The notes under the pieces: model-generated | The model's database searches: none | What the model saw: only the letters and a program-made list of their open reading frames with translations | What the model was told of the DNA's origin: nothing | Program-made: the position numbers and the translations under genes | DNA from: UBA2979 sp913051185 | GTDB taxonomy: Bacteria > Chloroflexota > Dehalococcoidia > UBA2979 | Reading direction: 5' to 3' | Length of the DNA: 64,000 nucleotides | Assembly: GCA_913051185.1 (NCBI GenBank) | Contig: CAJXBM010000001.1 | Span: 1-64,000 of the forward strand | Shown here: piece after piece, positions 41,708 through 50,026 of the stretch | Position numbering within the stretch: the stretch's first letter is position 1 | How the letters are laid out: each line of letters opens with the position of its first letter

Positions 41708-43689
41708 GAATTTCTCAAGATGCTGCGATCTCTCGCACTAAGACTAACTAGGACTCCTGCAATATATAAGCCTGCCCCTATCCATAACCACTGCACTAAC
41801 GGCTTTATCAGGATTTGTATTTCTGCAACTTGTTTTTCATCCCAGCCCTGCGTGAATACATAGACATCTCGAATTAAATTACTGTCAATATCGACTATTG
41901 CAACTGGTTGATTGGGTGCCGAGTAAAAAAAACGCCTCCCCGGACGAAGTACATTTACTGCTTGATTATTCTCTATCAGGGTGAGTTCGGTTCCTGCTTC
42001 GATCTCGATTCCATTCTTTTCAGGCTTTTGGCCCCATAACCCCTGATACTCGAACAAATAATTTTCGAATGAGAATGACTCTCCGGGTTCGACCGTGAAG
42101 CGATTTCTGCTCTCGTAAGCAGTTGAGAAAACAATGCCGATTGCCATGATAGCCAATCCAATATGAGCGACATCCCCGCCATAGCGGCGGGGATTTTGTT
42201 TGAACGGTCGAAGCATCCGACTATAAGGACTCGATTTAATTTCAGTACTTCTAGTAACTGCCCGGTAAATTTCAAATGAGTGTATGAGTACGCCAAACAC
42301 GCTCGAAAAGATCGCCAATATGTTGATGAGCCCGCTGGCTCCCAGTAACAACGCGAATACTGATACTAGTACTGCGAGACTCAGTGGGAATTTTATGTGT
42401 GCGATGTAGTTTTGTTTGAGTGTTTTTGTCCAGACCAGTGGAGCAGTGAAGGCCATAAAAAATAGCAGGATGGCAAGAAGTGGCCCGACTGTGTCTGCGA
42501 AGAATAGTGGTCCTACGACTATGCGGGCACCGTTAGCAAGTTCTGATGCGACTGGGAAAAGGGTTCCTCCGAGAATGACTAGGCCGATCGAGAGTAAGAG
42601 GAAATTATTTATTATGAGTCCGGTCTCTCTCGATAAGACCGAATCATAGTTATGTCTTACTGGCTTTTCACTGGTTCCAAGTGACAAAAGAATTGCTGGT
42701 GCAAGAAGTGATATAGCCAGCAGGCCTAGGAAGTAGGGACCAATGTCAGACTCCGCGAACGAATGAACAGATGTGATTAAGCCCGATCGTACGTTGAATG
42801 TTCCAAAAATTGCCAAAATGAATGGTAAGCAGCCGAGCATTAAATTCCAGTTATAGAACAGTCCGAGCCGTTCCTGCAGTGGCTTGCTATGAAGTAGTAC
42901 TGCTAGAGGTATTAGAGGAAGAATGGCGCAATTCTCTACAGGATCCCAACCCCAGTAGCCTCCCCAACCGAGCACAGTATATGCCCACCAAGCACCTAGG
43001 AAGTTTCCAGCTGAGAGGATGAGCAGGGAAATTAAAGTCCAACGTCTCAGCGATTGTGACCATTCAGAGTTGGCAGTTCTTGAAATGATTATTCCAAGAC
43101 TGATCGCAAACGGGATTGCGGTACTGGCCAACCCCAGCAATAGCATGGGCGGATGAATAAGCATTGTGGGATCAACGAGAAGTGGATTTAGCCCTATACC
43201 TTCGGTGAAGACCTGGGTCGTCAGTTCGAACGGTGAGCTGAGAAATGTGAGAGGAAAAAGAAAGGCTAATACCACGAACGCTAGGATAGTAACTGCGTTT
43301 AGCCCGCGGTACTGGAAGACTGCTGTCCGAGTGCGACTCAATAACAGTGTTCCCAGACTTATCGCCAGTGTCCAGATGAGTAGGGAGCCGGCCTGACCTG
43401 AGTATAACGATGCAATTTTATACCAAATCTCCATCTGTGTAGACGAATGTTCAACGACGTATTTGAGAGCAAATTGATCTGTAGCGAGCGAATAGGCAAG
43501 GATGGCGAGTGAAGCAACAAGGCTAATAAAAATCAGTATCACCAGATTTTGTTGTCGTCTGTAAATGACCCCAAGTTCAATCATGCTCTTGGAAGATATC
43601 CCAAGAAGCACACACAGTACGCTACTTGTAACGGACACACCTAAGGTGATGTGTCCAGCAATTCCTAGAATATTGCCTATTTCTGGCAC
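41704..43689 (-). CDS. ccmF: Cytochrome c haem lyase subunit CcmF
   Basis: The 661-residue multi-pass protein has family landmarks including MEIWYKIASLYSGQAGSLLIWTLAIS and MLIHPPMLLLGLAST. The tryptophan-rich motif is WWAYTVLGWGGYWGWDPVENCAILPLI, then TFNVRSGLITSVHSFAESDIGPYFLG with a conserved haem-ligand His. A periplasmic C-terminal loop and a last membrane helix follow. CcmF joins haem from CcmE to the CxxCH of apocytochromes. Confidence 0.95.
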   Translation of the reverse strand: MPEIGNILGIAGHITLGVSVTSSVLCVLLGISSKSMIELGVIYRRQQNLVILIFISLVASLAILAYSLATDQFALKYVVEHSSTQMEIWYKIASLYSGQAGSLLIWTLAISLGTLLLSRTRTAVFQYRGLNAVTILAFVVLAFLFPLTFLSSPFELTTQVFTEGIGLNPLLVDPTMLIHPPMLLLGLASTAIPFAISLGIIISRTANSEWSQSLRRWTLISLLILSAGNFLGAWWAYTVLGWGGYWGWDPVENCAILPLIPLAVLLHSKPLQERLGLFYNWNLMLGCLPFILAIFGTFNVRSGLITSVHSFAESDIGPYFLGLLAISLLAPAILLSLGTSEKPVRHNYDSVLSRETGLIINNFLLLSIGLVILGGTLFPVASELANGARIVVGPLFFADTVGPLLAILLFFMAFTAPLVWTKTLKQNYIAHIKFPLSLAVLVSVFALLLGASGLINILAIFSSVFGVLIHSFEIYRAVTRSTEIKSSPYSRMLRPFKQNPRRYGGDVAHIGLAIMAIGIVFSTAYESRNRFTVEPGESFSFENYLFEYQGLWGQKPEKNGIEIEAGTELTLIENNQAVNVLRPGRRFFYSAPNQPVAIVDIDSNLIRDVYVFTQGWDEKQVAEIQILIKPLVQWLWIGAGLYIAGVLVSLSARDRSILRNS

Positions 43690-43751
43690 GCCCGCTCCTA
43701 AATTGAGTATCTAAATCGTACCGTTGATTTTCTGATATGGCTTGTGCCGGA

Positions 43752-44195
43752 TCAATCAGGCTTAACGAAATTTGAAGAAATAGAATCCTCTGGCACTGAG
43801 CCCGCAAAAAATTCATTTTCATGTTTAATTATTATTAAATCCGCGGTGATGCCGTTTGTAATGCCAACACCCTCCACGATTACAAGGGCATAAGGCCCAA
43901 ATAATGTCGGTATGGTTTGGCCTACAAAATTAACATTTACTAGATCGTTCTCGTCTCCCATGATTTGAAATGATGAGACGGTGCCGCTTTCTTCGATTAT
44001 TGATTGATCTACTACTCGGCCTGCAATTCGTATGCGCTGTCCTATTTTCTCTTCATTCTCTAAATATTCTATGGGTGTTAGGTAATAGCTAAGATTTGAA
44101 CTCGCTGATCTAACCACTAACACACTGATGGCGGAAGCCGATACGAGTAAGACTAATATTAATGTTATTTCCGGCGTTAATTTAATACGTTTCAA
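43752..44195 (-). CDS. ccmE: Haem chaperone CcmE
   Basis: The 147-residue protein has an N-terminal membrane anchor (about 10-30) and a beta-barrel domain containing RIRIAGRVVDQSIIEESGTVSSFQIMGDENDLVNVNFVG and PTLFGPYALVIVEGVG. The haem-binding motif, usually KHDENY, is here K124-H125-E-N-E-F129: the histidine that bonds haem covalently is kept, but the tyrosine four residues later is phenylalanine. The slot between ccmG and ccmF confirms the role. It passes haem from CcmC to CcmF. Confidence 0.9.
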   Translation of the reverse strand: MKRIKLTPEITLILVLLVSASAISVLVVRSASSNLSYYLTPIEYLENEEKIGQRIRIAGRVVDQSIIEESGTVSSFQIMGDENDLVNVNFVGQTIPTLFGPYALVIVEGVGITNGITADLIIIKHENEFFAGSVPEDSISSNFVKPD

Positions 44196-44205
44196 ATTGT
44201 TCTCA

Positions 44206-44775
44206 CTAATTTACTTTGCTATAAACTTCCAGCTCACGTAGCAGGGTGTGTAGGGTTTGTTCAGACAACTCACCCTCATACCTTTTGAATATGCGCAAGT
44301 CTGGCGTTAACAATAGGATAGTTGGCAAACGTGTTATTCCGTAGTCAATATGAATTCTGCGCTCCTCGTCGATGAGCACTGGGAATGACACTGGAAATTG
44401 GGCGACGAATTTTTTAGCGTCAGAGGTTGGTTCCCAGATGTTAATTCCTATAAATTCATAGTTTCTATTTTTATAGGTTGGATATATTCCTTCCATCATG
44501 ACGGCCTCGCGTTTGCAGGGAGCGCACCAAGAGGCCCGGAAAGATAGGAGCACATGTTGCCCACGCATCGATTCGAGTGAGAGAGTCTTTTGGGAATCAA
44601 GTTCTGTTTTTAGTATGAGGCCAGTGAAGGCTGGCGCATCTGCACCTTGTTGTTCAACTCTGTTTAATGCTGGCGTCGAACTTTTACTTTGTTGCTGAAG
44701 TCCAAAGAAAAGCAGAATGATCAGAGCAATTGCAGACAGCGTGAATAACGACGTAGAAAGTTTTAAACGAGTCAA
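44206..44775 (-). CDS. ccmG: TlpA/ResA/CcmG-type thioredoxin-like protein
   Basis: The 189-residue protein has an N-terminal membrane anchor or signal (about 9-27) and a thioredoxin fold facing outward. The active site is ASWCAPCKREA with CxxC, and the cis-proline strand is ITRLPTILLL. It would keep apocytochrome or CcmH cysteines reduced. First gene of the minus-strand ccm operon, divergent from ctaC. Confidence 0.88.
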   Translation of the reverse strand: MTRLKLSTSLFTLSAIALIILLFFGLQQQSKSSTPALNRVEQQGADAPAFTGLILKTELDSQKTLSLESMRGQHVLLSFRASWCAPCKREAVMMEGIYPTYKNRNYEFIGINIWEPTSDAKKFVAQFPVSFPVLIDEERRIHIDYGITRLPTILLLTPDLRIFKRYEGELSEQTLHTLLRELEVYSKVN

Positions 44776-44951
44776 AGTTTATCCAAGCCAGCAAGTAGCA
44801 ATTTATGAAGAAAGCTATGAGTCAATGTTACCTATAATTGGATTTATATTTTGGTAACCCATTGCGTGAAGGCCTGTTAGACTATCTATCAACGTCATTT
44901 AGTGATAAAAAAGTTGCTGCGCGAGTAATTTCTTGGATGAGGGAGGTAACA
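44776..44951. promoter_or_regulatory. Divergent promoter region between the ccm and cta operons
   Basis: The 176 bp separate the first genes of the two respiratory operons, so both promoters are expected here, allowing joint control of oxidase and cytochrome c maturation. No clear consensus boxes were identified by eye. GGGAGG at 44941 is the ribosome-binding site of ctaC. Confidence 0.45.
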
Positions 44952-46034
44952 ATGACAGGTCGTTCGAGGCAAATTGTTTTAGTCGTAGCCTCCGTCGTTG
45001 CGGTGGCTTTCGTCTCATGGCTTATTTTTATAGCATTTGACGGTGCGACAATTGACAAACGAATGAGCACACTCAATCCTCTTTCAGACCAAGCTCAGTC
45101 TTATCACGACGTATACGTGCTTGTTTGGTGGCTGTCAGGAGCGGTGTTCGTGGTCATTATGGCCGCAACCCTCATATTGAGTATTCTTTACCGAGAGCGC
45201 CCTGGAGTAGAGCCAAGGCGTGATATCCATGGCAATACACGATTAGAAATTTTGTGGACGATTATCCCAATTGTGATTGTGCTTATCATGGTCGTCCCTA
45301 CTTTTGAAGCTGTGCTATCAGTTGAAGGTGATGCCGAGGAGGGTGCTCTGGAGGTTACCGCGACTGGTCACCAGTGGTGGTTCGAATTTACTTATCATGA
45401 TTCGGATGGAAATGAACTTTTCAGAACAGCAAATGAGATGCATGTTCCAGTAGAGAAGGCAGTGAACGTAAGTTTGGTATCAAACGATGTTATCCATGCG
45501 TTTTGGGTTCCGGCTTTGTTTGGTAAAAAAGACATGATGCCAGGCCATAACAACCGACTATGGTTTAAGAGCAAACCGGGTACGGAAGGTATGCACTACG
45601 GCCAATGTGTCGAATATTGCGGTGACTCCCATGCCAATATGCGGTTTAGGATTTTTGTTGAATCAGCGGCTGACTATGATGCTTGGGTTGCTAATCAAAT
45701 TGCAAAAGCCAAGTGGTCTGATGATGAGTTAGTCAGTGCTGGTCGTGAGGTTTTTGTTGCCAAAGCATGTAACTCTTGTCATCAGGTTGAGTACAGCAAA
45801 TCGGATGCGCCGGACTGGCTTGTTCCGCCAACTGTCGCAGCTATAGGGCCGAATCTATCTCATTTAGCTAGTAGAACGACTATCGCGTCAGCCCTGCTTG
45901 ATAGAGATGAATCTAGTCTTCGAGCTTGGCTAAAGAACCCTCCTGCTATTAAGCCGGGGTCGCGAATGCCAAACCTTGAACTTACTGATGATGAGATAAC
46001 TAAGTTAATTGCAATGTTAGATAGTCTTGAATAA
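44952..46034 (+). CDS. ctaC: Cytochrome c oxidase subunit II fused to cytochrome c (caa3 type)
   Basis: About 360 residues from ATG 44952, preferred over the upstream in-frame start at 44838 because GGGAGGT precedes it. Two membrane helices anchor it (about 10-30 and 57-80). The CuA domain has TATGHQWWFEFTY, the first ligand His in DVIHAFWVP, and GQCVEYCGDSHANM with the two Cys, His and Met ligands. A C-terminal cytochrome c domain carries haem motif CNSCH and the likely Met ligand in SRMPNL. The fusion marks a caa3-type A oxidase that accepts electrons directly through its own cytochrome c. Confidence 0.95.
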   Translation: MTGRSRQIVLVVASVVAVAFVSWLIFIAFDGATIDKRMSTLNPLSDQAQSYHDVYVLVWWLSGAVFVVIMAATLILSILYRERPGVEPRRDIHGNTRLEILWTIIPIVIVLIMVVPTFEAVLSVEGDAEEGALEVTATGHQWWFEFTYHDSDGNELFRTANEMHVPVEKAVNVSLVSNDVIHAFWVPALFGKKDMMPGHNNRLWFKSKPGTEGMHYGQCVEYCGDSHANMRFRIFVESAADYDAWVANQIAKAKWSDDELVSAGREVFVAKACNSCHQVEYSKSDAPDWLVPPTVAAIGPNLSHLASRTTIASALLDRDESSLRAWLKNPPAIKPGSRMPNLELTDDEITKLIAMLDSLE

Positions 46035-46089
46035 CGGCATTTGGAGATTTATAAAAATGCTTGTGCTTTCTGAAGGAGAGGATCGTTAA

Positions 46090-47895
46090 ATGGCTACAGC
46101 TACTGACGGTGTAGGGGCGGTTCAGGCTGAACAATCTAAAGTCTGGGAGTGGTTGACCACAGTTGATCACAAAAAAATCGGAACGATGTATGGGATCACT
46201 GGTTTTACCTATTTTCTGATTTCTGGTTTGACTGCATTAGCCATACGGACCCAGTTAGCTGTGCCAAACGGAAACGTTTTGAGTGCTGAACTCTATAATC
46301 AATTTTTCACGATGCATGCCTTAATGATGATCTTCCTGGCAATCATGCCTATGGGTGCGTCATTTTTCAACTACTTTATACCTCTCCAAATTGGTGCCCG
46401 AGATGTAGCGTTTCCTAGACTTAACGCTCTTTCATATTGGGTATTTTTATCTGGTTCACTTATTCTCTTCTCGTCTTTCTTTTTGGGTGGCGCACCCGAT
46501 GCGGGTTGGTTTGCATATGCGCCTTTAACTGAGTCGAAATACTCTGTGGGCCCCGGTCTTGATTTTTACACGGTCGGTTTGATTATTCTGGGTTTGTCTT
46601 CGCTGATGGCTTCTCTGAATTTTGCAGTAACGATACTTAATATGCGTGCTCCTGGAATGACCATGATGCGACTTCCTGTGTATATGTGGATGACCTTGGT
46701 AGTGTCCTTCCTTCTTATTCTTTCGCTTCCCATTGTTACGGTTGCCTTAGTAATGCTTTATTTCGATCGAAACTTTACAACTAATTTCTTCACTCCTGAA
46801 ACGGGTGGCGATCCGATCCTATGGCAACATCTTTTTTGGTTATTTGGTCATCCGGAAGTGTATGTTTTGATATTGCCGTCCATGGGGATTGTGTCAGAAG
46901 TAATCCCAGTGTTTTCTAGGAAACCCCTATTTGGCTATGCTGCGATTGTTTTTGCAGGAGCGTCGATTGGTGTTCTGGGCTTCGGTGTATGGGCACATCA
47001 CATGTTCACTACCGGTCTTGGAACGGTTCCAGCGTTGGTATTTAGCGCTACAACGATGGGTATTGGAGTTCCGACGGGAGTTAAGATATTCAACTGGCTC
47101 TCGACCATGTATGGGGGAAGTATTAGGTTTACGACCTCGATGTATTTTGCAGTTGCATTCATCGCCTTATTTACTATTGGTGGAATTTCAGGTGTGATGC
47201 ATGCGGGTCCTGCTGTGGATTCGCAACATCAGGATACATACTTTGTAGTGGCTCACATACATTATGTACTGTTTGGTGGGGCCATCATGGGTATATTCTC
47301 TGGTATTTTCTACTGGTGGCCCAAAATGACAGGACGATTCCTGAGTGAAGTTAGTGGAAAATGGTCGTTCTGGGTGATGTTTGCAGGAATGAATTTGACA
47401 TTTTTCCCGATGCACTTTTTAGGTGTGTCCGGAATGCCACGAAGAATTTATACATATGATGAGGGTTTTGGTTGGTCCGATTGGAACATGGTTGCCACGA
47501 TCGGGTCGTATCTTATCGGAGTCAGTGTTCTGATATTTTTGGTGAACGTCTATCGAACTATGCGTCAGCCGGCTACAGCTTCGGATAATCCTTGGGATGC
47601 GCCTACTCTTGAGTGGGCGACTACGAGCCCGCCACCTGAGCACGATTTCGATGTAGTCCCGGAAGTTCACTCTTCCATGCCACTTTGGACTAACAGAGAA
47701 ATGGGAATCACAACTCCGGAAGCACCCGAGGGACTACATATTCATTTGCCTCCCTCTTCATATATGCCTCTGATTCTAGCGATCGGAGTTGGACTAATTG
47801 GTGTGGGGTTGTTGTCGCATCTAGCTCTTGTGGGAATTGGAGTAGCGATTGCGACCTATGGTGTTTGGGGCTGGGCGATTGAGCCTACCGATTAG
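46090..47895 (+). CDS. ctaD: Cytochrome c oxidase subunit I
   Basis: The 601-residue protein has 12 core membrane segments plus two C-terminal ones. Low-spin haem and CuB ligands are visible: TMHALMMI, LFGHPEVYVLILP (His-Tyr pair and the A1-family glutamate), WAHHMFT, and VVAHIHYVLFGG. K-channel residues occur in GVPTGVKIFNWL, and the D-channel aspartate in IGARDVAFPRLN. The GHPEVY glutamate places it in the A1 subgroup of haem-copper oxidases. The enzyme reduces O2 to water and pumps protons. Its C-terminal extension includes a soluble stretch (about 500-565). Confidence 0.97.
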   Translation: MATATDGVGAVQAEQSKVWEWLTTVDHKKIGTMYGITGFTYFLISGLTALAIRTQLAVPNGNVLSAELYNQFFTMHALMMIFLAIMPMGASFFNYFIPLQIGARDVAFPRLNALSYWVFLSGSLILFSSFFLGGAPDAGWFAYAPLTESKYSVGPGLDFYTVGLIILGLSSLMASLNFAVTILNMRAPGMTMMRLPVYMWMTLVVSFLLILSLPIVTVALVMLYFDRNFTTNFFTPETGGDPILWQHLFWLFGHPEVYVLILPSMGIVSEVIPVFSRKPLFGYAAIVFAGASIGVLGFGVWAHHMFTTGLGTVPALVFSATTMGIGVPTGVKIFNWLSTMYGGSIRFTTSMYFAVAFIALFTIGGISGVMHAGPAVDSQHQDTYFVVAHIHYVLFGGAIMGIFSGIFYWWPKMTGRFLSEVSGKWSFWVMFAGMNLTFFPMHFLGVSGMPRRIYTYDEGFGWSDWNMVATIGSYLIGVSVLIFLVNVYRTMRQPATASDNPWDAPTLEWATTSPPPEHDFDVVPEVHSSMPLWTNREMGITTPEAPEGLHIHLPPSSYMPLILAIGVGLIGVGLLSHLALVGIGVAIATYGVWGWAIEPTD

Positions 47896-47948
47896 TAGTT
47901 AGAAAGACTGTTTCTTTTCGAAGGATGACTGGGAGTTAAGGAGAATCC

Positions 47949-48545
47949 ATGAGCGCAGCAACACACGAAACTGAGCATCATACCAGTTTGGGAGTCGACA
48001 ATCGTAAATTGTTGATGTGGATATTCTTAGCTTCTGAATGCCTTTTTTTTGGTAGCCTTCTTTCAACATACTTGGTTTTTAAGGGCGAATCTCTGAGTGG
48101 CCCTGGAACAGATATATTTGCATTTGAAATAACATCAATTTCGACGTTTGTATTGTTAATGAGCAGCTTATCGATGGTACTGGCCGTTTATGGTGCGCAG
48201 CATGGCCAGCTTGGACTCATGAAATTGATGCTGCTTTGCACTATTTTGCTTGGATTGGTGTTTTTAGGTTTTCAGGTATATGAGTTCAAGACATTTGCGT
48301 CGGAGGGATTAACCCTTTCAACGAATCAGTTTGGTGCTTCATTTTATATATTGACTGGATTTCACGGCTGTCACGTTGGTGTAGGTGTGTTGTATTTATC
48401 TTCTCTACTTATATCTTCGGTGAGGCGTAATGGAATCGGAAAAGAGACGCCGCTTTATATTGATATTGGCGGCTTGTATTGGCACTTTGTTGATATAGTT
48501 TGGATCGTACTATTTACGGTAGTTTATTTAATTCCTGCATATTAG
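47949..48545 (+). CDS. ctaE: Cytochrome c oxidase subunit III
   Basis: The 198-residue, five-helix protein is of the short bacterial type. Landmarks are KLLMWIFLASECLFFGSLLSTYLV, then GASFYILTGFHGCHVGVGVLYLSSLL and GGLYWHFVDIVWIVLFTVVYL, all conserved in subunit III. It stabilises the catalytic core and the proton-uptake path. AAGGAG precedes the ATG. Confidence 0.95.
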   Translation: MSAATHETEHHTSLGVDNRKLLMWIFLASECLFFGSLLSTYLVFKGESLSGPGTDIFAFEITSISTFVLLMSSLSMVLAVYGAQHGQLGLMKLMLLCTILLGLVFLGFQVYEFKTFASEGLTLSTNQFGASFYILTGFHGCHVGVGVLYLSSLLISSVRRNGIGKETPLYIDIGGLYWHFVDIVWIVLFTVVYLIPAY

Positions 48546-48589
48546 TAGTAAAATGTTGTTGAAAGTTTTAGGTGAAGGAGCGACTGCAC

Positions 48590-48955
48590 ATGGCTGAGAT
48601 GGACGCTGTTCATGATGCTCACGACGAGCATCCTACTACAACAATTCGTGAGTATCTAATTATAGGACTTGTACTGAGTGTAATTACAGCGGTTGAACTT
48701 GTAATGTCGCTCTATGAGGATGAATTGGGTGTCGTACTTATTCCCGGATTGTTAATATTTTCAGCTATTAAGTTTGTAATCGTCGTAGGAATGTTTATGC
48801 ATTTGAGATTTGATTCAATCCGTTTTACTCAGATATTTGCATTCGGATTTATACTTGCGACAGCTTTGCTGATTGCTGTGGTCGTTTTATTTGCGTACGA
48901 TGCGACTGATGCGATCGGTGGCGGGTTTATTGGTGATCCAATTGAACACCACTAA
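48590..48955 (+). CDS. ctaF: Cytochrome c oxidase subunit IV-like (CtaF/COX4_pro type)
   Basis: About 121 residues from ATG 48590, chosen for the GAAGGAG site. A His-rich N-terminal stretch (HDAHDEH) precedes three membrane helices. The central KFVIVVGMFMHLRFDSIRFTQIF is the characteristic segment of the bacterial subunit IV family. It follows subunit III in the usual order. Confidence 0.9.
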   Translation: MAEMDAVHDAHDEHPTTTIREYLIIGLVLSVITAVELVMSLYEDELGVVLIPGLLIFSAIKFVIVVGMFMHLRFDSIRFTQIFAFGFILATALLIAVVVLFAYDATDAIGGGFIGDPIEHH

Positions 48956-49013
48956 TTCAGTTGGTGTGAATTCCTTTGTACATACGTTCATTTCATAGGT
49001 CAATCTCACACCC

Positions 49014-49931
49014 ATGATTTCAGTCGTCGCTGAGCGACTACCTTTCTCATTACCTGGTCATGCGGGTGTTAGCCACGACTCTTCTGATCCGTGGTTTTCG
49101 CATTGGAATGTTGACCCCGAGATTCTCATCCCATTTATGGTACTTACGTTTCTCTATTTGCGCGGTTTAAGAGGTTGGACGGATCGATCTCGTGAACATC
49201 CAACTTGGAAGACCATCTGCTATTTTGCGGGATGGGGTGTATTACTTTTAGCAGTTGAGTCTCCGATCGATTTCTTGGCAGAGCGTCATTTTTTTATTCA
49301 CATGATTCAACATGAATTACTCATTATGGTGGGTATGCCACTCACTCTGCTTGGTGCTCCGGTTACTCCGGTGAGCCGAGGTTTACCGGGTCGCATTCGT
49401 AAGCTACTGGTATCACCTGTATTTAGGTCGAAAATATTTCGTATTTTACGAAATATTGCACTGACTCCAATAGTCGCTGGAATCGCTGTCAACGTTGTCA
49501 TAATTATTTGGCATGTGCCGGGCTTATATAACCAGGTTTTGTTCAATAGTTTTATTCATCGTTTTCAGCATGTCAGTTTTCTGATAGTGGCGTGGCTTTT
49601 TTGGTGGAATATTATTGACCCGAAACCTCTAAGTTCTCGGATGGGTATGCCGCTGCGGGCAATTTTTATATTTTTGACAGGGATGCCAAAACATGTTGTG
49701 GGTGCATTTCTAGTTTTTTCGACTACTTTTTTTTATACCGGCTATCTAGAGTTTCAGCCGGTATTCAACAGCATAGATAGATCAACTGATCAGTTACTCG
49801 GTGGGATGATTATGTGGGTAGGCGCGTTGAGTATTCACTTAACTGCTATGGGCATCGTATTTTTTATCTGGATGCAGAGACAACGAAAAGAGCAAGATGC
49901 ATATCTCAGCGAACTGCGCAAATCTCATTGA
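49014..49931 (+). CDS. ctaG: Cytochrome c oxidase assembly factor CtaG (caa3 type)
   Basis: The 305-residue protein has about seven membrane segments. ESPIDFLAERHFFIHMIQHELLIMVGMPLTLLGAP and VIIIWHVPGLYNQVLFNSFIHRFQHVSFLIVAWLFWWNIIDP match the caa3_CtaG family, with several membrane-embedded His residues that probably bind copper. It is needed for CuB insertion in caa3 oxidases. Last gene of the cta operon. Confidence 0.93.
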   Translation: MISVVAERLPFSLPGHAGVSHDSSDPWFSHWNVDPEILIPFMVLTFLYLRGLRGWTDRSREHPTWKTICYFAGWGVLLLAVESPIDFLAERHFFIHMIQHELLIMVGMPLTLLGAPVTPVSRGLPGRIRKLLVSPVFRSKIFRILRNIALTPIVAGIAVNVVIIIWHVPGLYNQVLFNSFIHRFQHVSFLIVAWLFWWNIIDPKPLSSRMGMPLRAIFIFLTGMPKHVVGAFLVFSTTFFYTGYLEFQPVFNSIDRSTDQLLGGMIMWVGALSIHLTAMGIVFFIWMQRQRKEQDAYLSELRKSH

Positions 49932-49940
49932 CGCAGTTCG
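49910..49940 (+). terminator. Hairpin at the end of ctaG
   Basis: CGAACTGCG at 49910-49918 pairs exactly with CGCAGTTCG at 49932-49940, with a 13-base loop that includes the ctaG stop. There is no T-run, so it is a weak terminator candidate or a protective 3' hairpin. Confidence 0.4.
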
Positions 49941-49950
49941 TTGTGATACT

Positions 49951-49994
49951 TAGGATATATCCTACCTAGTTTGTTTGCGTATAATATACGCAAA
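49951..49994. promoter_or_regulatory. Two adjacent palindromes over the nadE promoter
   Basis: TAGGATATATCCTA at 49951-49964 is a perfect 14-bp palindrome. Ten bases further, TTTGCGTAT (49974-49982) and ATACGCAAA (49986-49994) form a 21-bp palindrome with a 3-bp centre. The second contains a perfect -10 box, TATAAT, at 49980-49985. A repressor bound there would block the promoter of nadE, which starts 32 bp downstream. No -35 box of good quality is present. The regulator is unknown. Confidence 0.6.
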
Positions 49995-50026
49995 GTAACT
50001 ATGGAATAATAACTGCAGGGGACTAT

